Notes: generated by a model from the sequence alone, not told the origin. Positions 17,096 through 26,564 are shown, counted from the stretch's first letter. The stretch is 49,359 nt of DNA from CAVXAE01 sp044225565 (GCA_044225565.1 JBGAIL010000008.1:1-49359); one strand, 5' to 3'. Numbers and translations are program-made.

Positions 17096-18442
17096 ATGGC
17101 CAACCCCTCCGCGCAAGACATCGTCGCACGCCTGCAAAGCGGTGCCGCCGCGGCGTCCGATCTCATGCGTGACCTCGGGGTCTCGCAGCCCACCATTTCG
17201 CGCCTGACCTCGCGGCTCGTCCGCGACAAGCGGGTGCTGCGCATCGGGGCCACGCGCGGGGCGAGGTATGCCTTGCGCCGCGAAGTGGCGTCCCTCGGCT
17301 CGAGCTGGCCCGCCTATCGCGTCGACGCGGCGGGCAATGCGCGCCAGGTGGGCGTGCTGCAGGCACTCGCCGCGAATCAGTTCCATTTCGAAGCCAGCGA
17401 TCCGGCGCTCGCCGCCGTGAGCGGACTTTCCGACGGTCTTCCGTACTTCCTCCAGGATCAGAGACCGGCCGGTTTCCTCGGTCGCCTCGTGCCCCGGCGA
17501 TATCCGGAGCTGCACCTTCCGCAGCGTGTCGCGGACTGGACTGACGATCACTACCTCGCGTACCTGACGCAGCGAGGCTCCGGCACGGTGAGCGACCTCA
17601 TCGTCGGCGAAGCCTCGATGGATCGCCATCTTGCGGGCGATGCGGACGAGGTGATCGCGGAGCGGGAGCGGACGGCGTTCTATCCAAAGCTGGCTCGCGA
17701 GACGATGTCCGGAGGAATTCCAGGCTCTTCGGCGCACGGCGAAAATCCGAAGTTCGCCGCAAAGGTGCGCAGGCGGGAAGGTGCCGCGAGCGTGCTGGTC
17801 AAGTTCTCGCCGCCCCGCGACACGGAAACGGGGCGCCGCTGGTCGGATCTGCTCGTCGCCGAGCATCTCGCGCACGTCGCGCTCGAAACCGCCGGCATTC
17901 CCTCCTGCCGCTCGGAAATCCTGGAAGCGGGTGATCGCACGTTCCTGGAAATGATCCGTTTCGATCGGGCGGGTGCAACGGGAAGGGTTGGCGTGACGTC
18001 GCTGCACGCCGTGGATCTTCGGCGCTACGGCAAGCTGGACGAGTGGACGGCGGCGGCGGAGCGATTGTCCGCCGACGGCATCCTCGGTGAGCAGGATGTC
18101 GAGCGAATCCGGTTCCTCGCGGCGTTCGGCGCGGCAATCGCCAACACCGACCGGCACTTCGGCAACATCGCATTCTTGGACCAGTACGATGGCCAGCTTG
18201 CGCTCGCACCAGCCTACGACATGTTGCCCATGCTGTTTGCCCCGGCGCACGAGCAGATCGTGCCGCGGGCGTTCGAGCCACCAACGCCGAGCGCGCGGAC
18301 GTTGTCCGTTTGGGAGAGCGCTCTGGCGCTGGCGCGCGTCTACTGGAGTGAAATCGCCAGTGACAGACGAGTGAGTGCGGGCTTCCGGAAGATCGCCGCG
18401 GAGTGCGACAGGAGGCTCGGCGGCACTATGCGACGGCGCTGA
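17096..18442 (+). CDS. yjjJ: HipA-family serine/threonine kinase toxin, YjjJ (HipH) type
   Basis: Single-chain HipA-like kinase of 448 residues with its own N-terminal winged helix-turn-helix (about 10-55, LGVSQPTISRLTSRL), the layout of E. coli YjjJ, which has no separate HipB antitoxin gene. Kinase features are the Gly/Ser loop GSSAHGENPKF, the ATP-site Lys in VLVKFSPP, the catalytic loop NTDRHFGN and the metal-binding Asp in YDMLP. It likely phosphorylates a translation- or ribosome-related target and affects growth, as reported for E. coli YjjJ. No adjacent antitoxin is visible. The AT-rich upstream region with CTATTC repeats is probably its own operator. The 3' end overlaps the convergent PhzF gene by 17 bp. 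Confidence 0.9.
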   Translation: MANPSAQDIVARLQSGAAAASDLMRDLGVSQPTISRLTSRLVRDKRVLRIGATRGARYALRREVASLGSSWPAYRVDAAGNARQVGVLQALAANQFHFEASDPALAAVSGLSDGLPYFLQDQRPAGFLGRLVPRRYPELHLPQRVADWTDDHYLAYLTQRGSGTVSDLIVGEASMDRHLAGDADEVIAERERTAFYPKLARETMSGGIPGSSAHGENPKFAAKVRRREGAASVLVKFSPPRDTETGRRWSDLLVAEHLAHVALETAGIPSCRSEILEAGDRTFLEMIRFDRAGATGRVGVTSLHAVDLRRYGKLDEWTAAAERLSADGILGEQDVERIRFLAAFGAAIANTDRHFGNIAFLDQYDGQLALAPAYDMLPMLFAPAHEQIVPRAFEPPTPSARTLSVWESALALARVYWSEIASDRRVSAGFRKIAAECDRRLGGTMRRR

Positions 18443-19271
18443 TTCCCGAAAAAATCGTCGTCGCCCGCCCTCCGACCCAGACGTCTCCCCGCGCATCCTG
18501 ATCGATGTAGATGCGGCCGGCGCGCCCGAGCCGCGTGCCTTGCGAAGCCACGTAGGGTGCGGTCGCACGCCCCGAAGACAGCAGCCACTGCGCCACGGAT
18601 GCATTCAGGCTGCCCGTGACGGGATCCTCGATCAGGCTGCGGTGATGATCCGAGAAGATGGCGCGCAATTCGAAGGCCACCGGCCCGCCGGCGGGATACG
18701 GCCCGACCAGTCCCAGATCGAGCCGCGCCGCATGTGATTTCGCAGGCTCCACGGCCAGCACGGCTTCGGCGGAGGCGAGCAGCACCGCGACCCAGCCGGG
18801 TCCGTTGTCCACCCACTGGGCTTCGACGATGGCGGAACGCTCGATGCGCAGCGCCTGGGCGATCTCCGAAAGCTTGTTCTCATCGACGGGCCCGCTGCGC
18901 ACCAGCGGCGGCGCAGCGAATGCCAGCCGCTCTCCATCACGGCGAATGGGCACGAGTCCCGCGCCGCATTCCTGCACGATGCGGTTCGCCTCGTGCGGCT
19001 TGCCGCCGGCCGTGAGCCACGCATGACAGCTGCCGAGTGTCGGATGCCCCGCGAACGGCATCTCGCGATCCAGTGTGAAGATGCGCACGCGATAGTCTGC
19101 CTGGCCGGTAGTGGGCGGCAGCAGGAAGGTGGTCTCGGAGAAATTCAGCCAGCGGGTGATCTCCTGCATTTCCCCGGTGGTCAGGTCTTCCGCGTCGAAC
19201 ACGACGGCGAGCGGATTGCCCGACAGCAGCTGGCTGTGGAACACGTCGACGAGCTGGAAACGGCGGGTCAT
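18426..19271 (-). CDS. PhzF-family epimerase/isomerase-like protein
   Basis: Protein of 281 residues in the PhzF/diaminopimelate-epimerase-like fold. It starts QLVDVFHSQLLSGNPLAVV, has the acid Glu in FSETTFLLP, then FTLDREMPFAGHPTLG, and the second-half motif IEDPVTGSLNASVAQWL. Most such proteins have unknown substrates; phenazine synthesis is not implied because no other phz genes are present. Start 19271 (MTRRF) was chosen by similarity, since upstream residues do not match the family. The gene is alone on its strand and converges on the HipA-like gene. Confidence 0.92.
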   Translation of the reverse strand: MTRRFQLVDVFHSQLLSGNPLAVVFDAEDLTTGEMQEITRWLNFSETTFLLPPTTGQADYRVRIFTLDREMPFAGHPTLGSCHAWLTAGGKPHEANRIVQECGAGLVPIRRDGERLAFAAPPLVRSGPVDENKLSEIAQALRIERSAIVEAQWVDNGPGWVAVLLASAEAVLAVEPAKSHAARLDLGLVGPYPAGGPVAFELRAIFSDHHRSLIEDPVTGSLNASVAQWLLSSGRATAPYVASQGTRLGRAGRIYIDQDARGDVWVGGRATTIFSGISAVA

Positions 19272-19367
19272 CTCGGGGCTCCGGGCAGAATGGGCGCACA
19301 TGGTAGCGCCACGCAGCGGCGTCGCGCGAACCGACGCGTGCGCCGTGCGCCAGGCGCCTCGCAGGGA

Positions 19368-21158
19368 TCAGCGCTTCGTGGCGCTGATCCAGCGTTCCAT
19401 CTTCCGCTCCAGCGCGCCGAGCGGGAGCGGCCCGCTGTTCAGGATCTGGCTGTGGAAGTCGCGGATGTCGAACTTCTCTCCGAGCTCCTGCTCGGCCTTC
19501 GCGCGCAGCGCGAGAATCTTCATCTTTCCGGTCTGGTAGGCGAGCGCCTGCCCCGGCCACACCATGTACCGGTCCACCTCGATCTCGATGCTTTCACGCG
19601 CCATCGAGCTGTTGTCCAGCATGTACTGCACCGCCTGCTCACGCGTCCAGCCCTTAGTGTGCAGGCCGGTGTCCACCATCAGCCGCATGGCACGAAGCAT
19701 CTGCTCGGTGAGGTGCCCGTACCACTGGTATGGATCGGAATAGAGCCCGAGGTCCTTGCCCAGCGTCTCTGCATAGAGCGCCCAGCCTTCCATGAAGGCC
19801 GAGTTGCTCTCGAAGCGCTGCAGCCGCGGCTGGCCCTGCAGCTCGTGAGCGATCTCCACCTGCACGTGATGCCCCGGAGACCCTTCGTGCAGCGACAGCG
19901 ACTCGGTGATGTAGTTGGGCAGCCCCATCAGGTCGTGGGTGTTCACGTAGAACACACCAGGGCGGCTGCCATCGGGTGGTGCCGAAAAATATTGCCCGCC
20001 CGGCGTGTTCACGGCACGGTAGGCCTCCATTTCGCGAATCACGTAACCGCTCCTCGGCAGCGCGCGGAACAGCTCGGGAAGCTGCGCGTCGACGCGAGTC
20101 TTGACCTTCTGATAGGCCGCGACCATCTCGGGGCCGCTCTTGAAGTAGAAGCGAGGGTCCGTCTGCACGAAGCGCAGGAAGGCGGCGAGATCGCCCTGGA
20201 ATCCGACGCGCACCCGCACTGCATCCATTTCGGTTCGCAGTCTGGCCACCTCGCGAAGGCCGATGGCATGAACGTCCTCCGGCACCAGATCCAGCGTCGT
20301 CGCAGTGCGGATCTCGTAGCGATACCACGCCTCGCCGTTGGGAAGCCCACTCCAGCCTACGGACGTGCGGGCCCGGGGCAGGTACTCATGCTGCATGAAA
20401 TCTGCGAGCCTCCCGTACGCGGGAAGCACGTGCCCGGTGATCTTCTCGCGCCACGCTGCGGTCAGGCGCGAGCGATCTGCACCCGGGAAGCTTCGTGGCA
20501 TGTCGGTGATGGCCTTCCAGAACGGGCTGTCCTCCAGCTTCGCGCCGGCGACGATGCGCAGGCTCTCGGCCGTCCGCTCCGCGACGGGCTTCGGATGCGT
20601 GAGACCCTTCTCCATCCCGGCGCGGAGGCTCGGAATGGCGTGATCCACCCAGCGTACGAAGGCGTCGCAGCGACGCAGGAAGGTTTCGTAATCGCTCACC
20701 GTCTTCAGCGGCTGCGCGCCGACACCGGAGCCGTAGACGACGAGCGTGGCCGGCACCCCCTGGATCTGGTCGAACGAAAACAGGTAGTCCGGATAAGGTG
20801 CTCCGGCGAGCGTGGTATCGAGCTTGTCCGCCATCACGTCGTAGGTGACGAGCGCGGCTTCGTCCAGCGACTTCGGATCGAGGCGCGACAACGCCTCACG
20901 GTATCTGCGAGCGAGGGCCAGATGCGCTTCCTGGTAGCCGGGAGTGGCCGAGTCTTCCAGTCGGTCGTCGTAGCGGTGCTCGCCGGTCTTCGTCGCAAAA
21001 GTGGGTGTCAGCGCGAGCAGCTCGTCGTAGTAGCGCTCGGCGAGCGCGCCGAGGCTTGCCGACGCGGGCCCGCCAGCTGAGCTCTCCATGCCATGGAGTG
21101 CGGGAGCGATGAGGAGAGCCGAGGCCAGAGAGAGCAGGGCGGTGCGGGTGCGGCGCAT
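19368..21158 (-). CDS. DUF885 family exported metallopeptidase-like protein
   Basis: Protein of 596 residues with an N-terminal signal peptide (RRTRTALLSLASALLIAPAL) and the DUF885 domain over most of its length. The zinc-site signature LHEGSPGHHVQ lies about two-thirds along, followed by FMEGWALYAETLG with a likely third ligand Glu. This resembles the arrangement of thermolysin/M32-like gluzincins, so a secreted or periplasmic peptidase is likely. Start 21158 was chosen because the signal peptide begins there; the frame stays open upstream without similarity. It appears monocistronic and its substrate is unknown. Confidence 0.9.
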   Translation of the reverse strand: MRRTRTALLSLASALLIAPALHGMESSAGGPASASLGALAERYYDELLALTPTFATKTGEHRYDDRLEDSATPGYQEAHLALARRYREALSRLDPKSLDEAALVTYDVMADKLDTTLAGAPYPDYLFSFDQIQGVPATLVVYGSGVGAQPLKTVSDYETFLRRCDAFVRWVDHAIPSLRAGMEKGLTHPKPVAERTAESLRIVAGAKLEDSPFWKAITDMPRSFPGADRSRLTAAWREKITGHVLPAYGRLADFMQHEYLPRARTSVGWSGLPNGEAWYRYEIRTATTLDLVPEDVHAIGLREVARLRTEMDAVRVRVGFQGDLAAFLRFVQTDPRFYFKSGPEMVAAYQKVKTRVDAQLPELFRALPRSGYVIREMEAYRAVNTPGGQYFSAPPDGSRPGVFYVNTHDLMGLPNYITESLSLHEGSPGHHVQVEIAHELQGQPRLQRFESNSAFMEGWALYAETLGKDLGLYSDPYQWYGHLTEQMLRAMRLMVDTGLHTKGWTREQAVQYMLDNSSMARESIEIEVDRYMVWPGQALAYQTGKMKILALRAKAEQELGEKFDIRDFHSQILNSGPLPLGALERKMERWISATKR

Positions 21159-21360
21159 CGGTGAAGGGTAAGGCTGGTGCGCCCCTGCAGGAATATCAAG
21201 AAACCGACAGAAGCCGCAGAGACCGTGCGCGTTGCTGGATTCGACAGGGCCCATCGGCCGTACTTCCCTAGAGGCTTTCGCGTTATGCGGGCAATCACCC
21301 GGCGGTGACATCTGCGGCTCAAACCGGCATCGCCCGGTCACGGCCCGATAACATGCTCAA

Positions 21361-21370
21361 ACGATATCGT
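21361..21370. promoter_or_regulatory. Palindrome ACGATATCGT in the divergent DUF885/DUF1214 gap
   Basis: The 288-bp gap (21159-21446) between the divergent DUF885 and DUF1214-like genes holds a perfect 10-bp palindrome, extended imperfectly by flanking TCACG/CGTGA elements. It could be a regulator site for the DUF1214-TonB receptor pair. A single short palindrome is weak evidence, and no clear promoter hexamers were assigned. Confidence 0.25.
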
Positions 21371-21446
21371 GACCGAACGACCCGTCATCTCGCGTCATCG
21401 GTTTGTTATTGCGTCGTTCCGGGACCATCGCCAAGCATGCGCTCCC

Positions 21447-22880
21447 ATGAACACGATACACCCCACGACACTCAAACACTCCCGCCCGAAAATGTTGAGC
21501 GGCGGCGGTCTCCGCACGATCGCGAGCGTTATCCCCCTTTTGCTCGCATCGGTTCCGGCTCTTGCGGCGACCGCCGTCGACCAGCCCAGTGTGCTCGCCA
21601 CGGCCGATCAGCGTGCCGTCGAGTCCCGCGCCATCGCGATCTTCGCCACTCCGCAGGTGAAGGCGCAGATCGCGAAGTCGCACGAGCAGTTCCTGCGCAG
21701 CCCGGTCGCGGCGGATGCCGAATCGCGATCCACGGTGGACAACGCCGTCGAAGAGCTCGCTTTCGCCGCTACGCTGAACGCGGTGAACGGCGATGCGCTG
21801 CGGCCGAGAGTGGTGTGGGCCTTCACGCCACCGCGTCGCTGGCTCGGCCATCAGGTGCCCGGCTCGCGCTGGGGCATCGACAATCCGGACAACGTCTACC
21901 GTTTCGCGCCAGTGGACGGCGCCTCGAAGTACGAGCTCACGGTGCGGCCGACGGCCAGCCGGCGTCCGGTGCAGTACAGCTTCCTGGTCTACGACAGTTT
22001 CGTCGGCGAGGGCGGCAGGCAGAACAATCTCGACTCCCCGGTCGCCGCGCTGCGCGACCAGGACATCAAGCCGAATGCCGACGGCAGCTTCACGGTCACC
22101 ATCGACAGCGGTCCGGCCAACGGCCGGCCGAATCACCTGCAGACCAATTCCGCGGCCCGGGTGCTGTTGATCCGCAATACGCTCAGCGACTGGAATGCGC
22201 AGAGCCCGCAGGCGGTCGGCATCAGGCGAATCGGAGGAGCATCCTCAGTCGCCGCGCAGGACGATGCTGCGGTGGCGAAGAACGCGGTGCGCCTCATCCA
22301 GGCCGCCACGGACACGGTGCTGGGCTGGCAGGCCAGCGGTTTCGCGGCGAAAGCGAAGGCGAATTCGGTGGCGTCCCCGTTCACTCGAGGTGGCGGCTGG
22401 GGTTTCGCGTCCACCGGCGGCTATCGGCTCGCGCAGGATGAAGCGCTGCTCGTGCAGCTCGATCACCGCAGCGCGCGTTACGTCGGGTTCGATCTCACCG
22501 ATCCGTGGCTGGTGTCGCGCAATCACATCGATTCCACGGGCAGCCTCAACAACACGCAGGTGAAGGCGAATGCCGATGGCACGTTCACCTATGTGATCGC
22601 GCCTCGCGATCCTGGGGTGGGCAACTGGCTGGACACCGGCGGCCTGCGTTCCGGGAAGTTCCTGATCCGCTGGCAGGCGCTCAAACCGGGAGACACTGCG
22701 CAGTCCGCCGTCCGCTCCGTGCAGGTCGTGAAGCTGCCGGCCCTGCAGGCGACGCTGCCCAAGGGCTTTCCTGCGGTGACCGCGAAGGAGCGGCGTGCGC
22801 AATCGCAGCTGCGCGCCGGTTCGTACGCCAGGCGCTACCTCGAGCCGGCCTCCGGCGCGCCGCTCGCACGAGTCGACTGA
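21447..22880 (+). CDS. Exported DUF1214-like protein
   Basis: Protein of 477 residues with a signal peptide ending near VPALAATAVD. The rest resembles DUF1214-type proteins. It contains two related halves: one with DGSFTVTIDSGPANGRPNHLQT and LIRNTLSDWN, the other with LDHRSARYVGFDLTDPW, then DGTFTYVIAPRDPG and NWLDTGGLRSGKFLIRW. No catalytic residues are recognised, and the family has no settled function. The start at 21447 was chosen over an upstream in-frame start at 21369 because the signal peptide begins there. A TonB-dependent receptor follows 99 bp downstream on the same strand, so this may be the periplasmic partner of an outer-membrane uptake system. Confidence 0.78.
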   Translation: MNTIHPTTLKHSRPKMLSGGGLRTIASVIPLLLASVPALAATAVDQPSVLATADQRAVESRAIAIFATPQVKAQIAKSHEQFLRSPVAADAESRSTVDNAVEELAFAATLNAVNGDALRPRVVWAFTPPRRWLGHQVPGSRWGIDNPDNVYRFAPVDGASKYELTVRPTASRRPVQYSFLVYDSFVGEGGRQNNLDSPVAALRDQDIKPNADGSFTVTIDSGPANGRPNHLQTNSAARVLLIRNTLSDWNAQSPQAVGIRRIGGASSVAAQDDAAVAKNAVRLIQAATDTVLGWQASGFAAKAKANSVASPFTRGGGWGFASTGGYRLAQDEALLVQLDHRSARYVGFDLTDPWLVSRNHIDSTGSLNNTQVKANADGTFTYVIAPRDPGVGNWLDTGGLRSGKFLIRWQALKPGDTAQSAVRSVQVVKLPALQATLPKGFPAVTAKERRAQSQLRAGSYARRYLEPASGAPLARVD

Positions 22881-22979
22881 TCACGAGCGCCGCGCAGCCC
22901 AACGACGAACTCATCAACAGCGACGATCCATCAATCCGCGGTGCGCACGCCGCGGCAACGATTCACGGGGAGAACGAAC

Positions 22980-25277
22980 TTGAAGCCTTTACGTGCCTTT
23001 GTCGCGGCGACGCTGTTCAACGCCGCCACTGTCGCCACTGCGGCAGTGGGTGAAACCGGAGCCATCGGCGAATCCAGCGACGGTGAGATCCAGGATGCTG
23101 GTGAGATCCAGTCGGTGACGGTGAGCGCGCGGCGTCGCGAAGAGAACGCGCAGAGCGTGCCGATCCCGATCTCGGCGCTCTCGGGCGACGCTTTCGCCGG
23201 CGCCGGCCAGTTCCGCACCGAGGAGTTGAACCAACGGCTGCCGAGCACCAACGTGCAGTTCGGCAATCCGCGTCAGACCAGCATCGCGGTGCGCGGTCTC
23301 GGCAACAACCCGGCCAACGACGCGCTCGAGTCGAGCGTCGGCGTGTACCTGGACAACGTCTATCTCGGCCGGCCCGGCATGGCGAACCTCGATCTCATCG
23401 ACATCGACCAGATCGCGCTGCTGCGCGGCCCGCAGGGCACGCTGTTCGGCAAGAACACCACGGCGGGCGTGCTGAATCTCACGACGCGCCAGCCGTCATT
23501 CGATCCCGAATTCAACGCGGAAACCTCCGCGGGCGATTACGGCTACTACCAGGTCCGCGCCGCGGCCACGGGACCGCTCTTCGGCGACACGCTGGCGGGC
23601 CGCATCTCGTATTCCCGATCGCACAAGGACGGCTTCATCGACGACATCACCGATGGCCGCAAGCTCAACGGCTACGATCGCGAGGGCATCCGCGGGCAAC
23701 TGCTCTACAAGCCTTCGGACACCTTCAGCCTGCGCCTGATCGGGGACTACAACAGCGAGGATTCCACGTGCTGCGCGTCCGCGCTCTACAACCTGGGCCC
23801 GAACGGCGGCGCCGCCTATCTCGGTTTCATCCAGGCGATCGGAGCCAATGCGGTGCTCGACCCCAAATACCGAACCGTCACGATCGACTCCCGTCAGAAC
23901 ATGCTCGTGCACCAGGGCGGCTACTCCGCGGAGGCTAACTGGCAGCTGGGCCGCTACAGGCTCACCTCCATCACCGCTTATCGGGACTGGCGCTTCATCC
24001 CGACGAACGATGCCGATGGGCTCGACATCGATGCCATCACCAATGCCGGCCAGGCGGTGAGCGACGACCAGTGGAGCCAGGAGCTGCGCATCGCCTCGCC
24101 GTCCGGCGAGCGCATCGAGTACGTGGCGGGGCTCTATTACTTCTATCAGCACCAGAGCAACCAGATCTACACCTTCTACGGGCCGGACGCCGGGCTCTAT
24201 ACGGGGCGCCCGTTCTTCAACAACGCATCGTCCACGACCAATCAGTTCCTCAGCACGAAGAGCTACTCCGCGTTCGCGCAGGCCACGTGGAAGCTGAGCG
24301 ACCGCTGGAGCCTGACGGGAGGTGCGCGCGAGACCTACGAGGAGAAGAGCACATTCGTGCGCCGCAATCCGGCGACCGGTGACCCGATCTTCCAGGCGGC
24401 TTTCGGGCCCTACGAATCCGGTCTCCTGAAGCGCGACGATTCCACGGTCTCGGCGCTGGCGAGCCTGAGCTTCCAGGCCACGGATGACTTCCTGTGGTAC
24501 GGCTCGGTCGCGCGCGGAGCCAAGGCCGGCGGCATCAATCCCAGCGTGCCGACCGCCGGACTGACCACGGATTCGCTCTACGTCGATCCGGAGAAGGCGC
24601 TGGACTACGAGCTCGGCTTCAAATCGGACTGGCTCGGCCGCCACCTGCAGCTGAACGCCAACCTGTTCTGGGTGGACGTCACGGACTATCAGGCGACCCA
24701 GCTCATCGAGACCTCGCCCGGCGTGTTCACGCAGAACCTCAGCAACATCGGCAAGGTCCGCTCGAAGGGTGTCGAAGCGGAGTTTCAGGCCCGGCCGCTC
24801 GAAGGCCTGACGTTCTCGGTGAACGGGTCCTACAACGACGCCAAATATCGCTCCTACGCGAATGCGCCCTGCTCCGCGGAATCTCTGGCCGCGGGCCTGC
24901 GGGTCTGCGATCTGAGCGGCGAGGGCGTCGTCGGCGCGCCGAAGTGGATCGCGAGTGCCGCCACGCAGTTCGAGCATGCGCTGACCGAGCGCCTGTCAGG
25001 ATTCGCGGGGGCAGAGTATTCCTGGCGCTCGAGCTTCTACGGCTCCGCGGACAACTCCGAGCTCGCGCGTGTGAAGTCCTTCGGGATACTCAACCTGCGC
25101 GCCGGCGTCACCGGCGACTGGGGCGACCGCCAGTGGACGCTGTCGGTATGGGCTAAGAACCTCACGGACGAGGTTTACACGCTGGGTGGTCTGAGCACTG
25201 CGTCCGGGACGCTGCAGTACGCGCAGTATCCGGGGAATCCGCGCGCGATCGGCGCAACGGTCCGCGTCGACTTCTGA
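22980..25277 (+). CDS. TonB-dependent receptor
   Basis: Outer-membrane receptor of about 765 residues. After a signal peptide comes a plug domain (SVTVSARRREENAQSVPIPIS, RGLGNNPANDALESSVGVYLDNVYLGRPG, LLRGPQGTLFGKNTTAG). A 22-strand-type barrel follows, ending in GATVRVDF with the terminal Phe expected for Bam insertion. An extracellular loop has a Cys-Cys pair (STCCAS). The start was set at TTG 22980, which follows a GGGGAGA ribosome site and gives a good signal peptide (LKPLRAFVAATLFNAATV); GTG 22941 would place extra polar residues in front. The sequence style is that of proteobacterial IroN/FyuA-like or organic-substrate receptors; the ligand is unknown. Confidence 0.93.
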   Translation: MKPLRAFVAATLFNAATVATAAVGETGAIGESSDGEIQDAGEIQSVTVSARRREENAQSVPIPISALSGDAFAGAGQFRTEELNQRLPSTNVQFGNPRQTSIAVRGLGNNPANDALESSVGVYLDNVYLGRPGMANLDLIDIDQIALLRGPQGTLFGKNTTAGVLNLTTRQPSFDPEFNAETSAGDYGYYQVRAAATGPLFGDTLAGRISYSRSHKDGFIDDITDGRKLNGYDREGIRGQLLYKPSDTFSLRLIGDYNSEDSTCCASALYNLGPNGGAAYLGFIQAIGANAVLDPKYRTVTIDSRQNMLVHQGGYSAEANWQLGRYRLTSITAYRDWRFIPTNDADGLDIDAITNAGQAVSDDQWSQELRIASPSGERIEYVAGLYYFYQHQSNQIYTFYGPDAGLYTGRPFFNNASSTTNQFLSTKSYSAFAQATWKLSDRWSLTGGARETYEEKSTFVRRNPATGDPIFQAAFGPYESGLLKRDDSTVSALASLSFQATDDFLWYGSVARGAKAGGINPSVPTAGLTTDSLYVDPEKALDYELGFKSDWLGRHLQLNANLFWVDVTDYQATQLIETSPGVFTQNLSNIGKVRSKGVEAEFQARPLEGLTFSVNGSYNDAKYRSYANAPCSAESLAAGLRVCDLSGEGVVGAPKWIASAATQFEHALTERLSGFAGAEYSWRSSFYGSADNSELARVKSFGILNLRAGVTGDWGDRQWTLSVWAKNLTDEVYTLGGLSTASGTLQYAQYPGNPRAIGATVRVDF

Positions 25278-25285
25278 GCGTGGCC

Positions 25286-25525
25286 ATGCGTCTTGCCCGG
25301 GAGCCGTGCCGCAGGCCCGACGACATGAGGCGAGAGTCCGCGCCCCTGAGCTGCATCGTCTTCGTCATCGCGGTGTGGTGTTTTGTGCTCGTGGCCTCGG
25401 TGCTCGCCTCCGCAGCCGATGCGCACGAGATCCGGCATTGTCCGTCACCAATCACGCAATCGCAGGATGTCTGCCACGACGTGCTGTGGAAGCAGCCCGC
25501 GAGAGGCGTAGTTGCGATGAAGTGA
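25286..25525 (+). CDS. Possible small secreted or membrane protein (unrecognised)
   Basis: A 79-codon frame beginning 8 bp after the TonB receptor stop. It has a basic N terminus, one strongly hydrophobic stretch (LSCIVFVIAVWCFVLVASVL), an Ala-rich possible cleavage site, and three Cys/His-containing positions after it. Third-position GC is high in the first two-thirds, as in real genes here. No family is recognised and no strong ribosome site is seen, so it may be non-coding. The rest of the gap to corA (25526-25576) shows nothing. Confidence 0.28.
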   Translation: MRLAREPCRRPDDMRRESAPLSCIVFVIAVWCFVLVASVLASAADAHEIRHCPSPITQSQDVCHDVLWKQPARGVVAMK

Positions 25526-25576
25526 GGGGCGGTGCGAGGCCGATGGTAGGTGGTGGGCCGCTTGCCCTCCGCCGCC

Positions 25577-26554
25577 TCACAGCCAGCCGCGGCGCTTGAA
25601 GTAGAGATAGGGCAACAGCGCCGACAGCGCCATCATGCCGACCGCGGCCCACTCGCCCCAGATCTCGTGGATGAAGGGCAGGTGATCGAAGTTCATGCCG
25701 TAGAACGCGCCGACCACGGACGGTGGCAGCAGGAACACGGTCACCACCGAGAAGATCTTGAGGATGTTGTTCTGGTCGATGGTCAGCATGCCGAGCGTGG
25801 CGTCGAGCGTGAACATCACCTTGTCACCGAGGAAGGAAGCGTGGTCGCTCATCGCGAGCACGTCGCGCGAGACGGTGCGGAAACGCGCACGCACCTCCTG
25901 GGTCACCGGGCCATTGGCCGTCTGCTGAACGAAGGCCAGCAGGCGGCCGAGGCTCACCAGGCTCTCGCGCGACTTGGAGACCAGCTCGCCGGATTGCCCG
26001 ACGCGGCTCAGCACGCCACGGAAATCCTTCGTGCGCCGCCGGGCGCGCCCGCGCGGCGGCGTGAACACTTCGGCAGAGATGGAATCCAGATCCGCGCCGA
26101 CGCGCTCGAGCACGTCGGCGATGCGATTCACGATGGACTCGAGCAGGTTCACCAGGATCACCACCGCCGACAGGCAGGTGGCCGGATGCGTCTGCGCGTA
26201 GGAAATGAAGCGACGGAACGGCAGCGGATCGGTATACCGGTTGGTGACCAGCTTGCCCTTCGCCAGGATGAACGTGACCTGCGTGCTTTCCGGCAGGTCC
26301 GTGTCCAGCTTGGTGACGATGGTGGCGGTGAGGAACAGCGCGCCTTCCTCCTCGTAGAGCCGGTTGGAGGACTCGATCTCGCGCATCTCTTCACGAGTGG
26401 GCACGTCGATGCCGAGCGCCTGCTCGACCGTCTTCTCTTCCTCGGTCGTGGCCTCGAGCAGGTCGAACCAGAGCGCTTCCTGCACCAACTCCGCATCCAG
26501 CGGGCCTTCCACGCGAGTGAGGCCCTGCTGGCGCAAGACGAAGGCGCTCAGCAT
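25577..26554 (-). CDS. corA: CorA-family magnesium/cobalt transporter
   Basis: Divalent cation channel of 325 residues with a long cytoplasmic alpha/beta and helical domain and two C-terminal membrane helices. The first ends at the diagnostic YGMNF motif (about 283-287), followed by a short periplasmic loop and the second helix, then basic YFKRRGWL. It conducts Mg2+ (and Co2+/Ni2+) into the cell. It is the third gene of a leftward run cytochrome c4-dsbA-corA, with only 10 bp between dsbA and corA. Confidence 0.94.
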   Translation of the reverse strand: MLSAFVLRQQGLTRVEGPLDAELVQEALWFDLLEATTEEEKTVEQALGIDVPTREEMREIESSNRLYEEEGALFLTATIVTKLDTDLPESTQVTFILAKGKLVTNRYTDPLPFRRFISYAQTHPATCLSAVVILVNLLESIVNRIADVLERVGADLDSISAEVFTPPRGRARRRTKDFRGVLSRVGQSGELVSKSRESLVSLGRLLAFVQQTANGPVTQEVRARFRTVSRDVLAMSDHASFLGDKVMFTLDATLGMLTIDQNNILKIFSVVTVFLLPPSVVGAFYGMNFDHLPFIHEIWGEWAAVGMMALSALLPYLYFKRRGWL

Positions 26555-26564
26555 GCGGGATTCT

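Noticed and set aside
18426..19271. Phenazine biosynthesis based on the PhzF-like gene
   Set aside because: No other phz genes are present, and most PhzF-family members have other or unknown roles.
18993..21080. Long + strand open frame across the PhzF and DUF885 genes
   Set aside because: Antisense shadow of two well-supported genes; His/Arg/Gln-rich composition typical of complementary-strand frames in high-GC DNA.
23496..24977. Minus-strand frame inside the TonB receptor
   Set aside because: Shadow frame; the receptor has clear plug and barrel motifs on the + strand.
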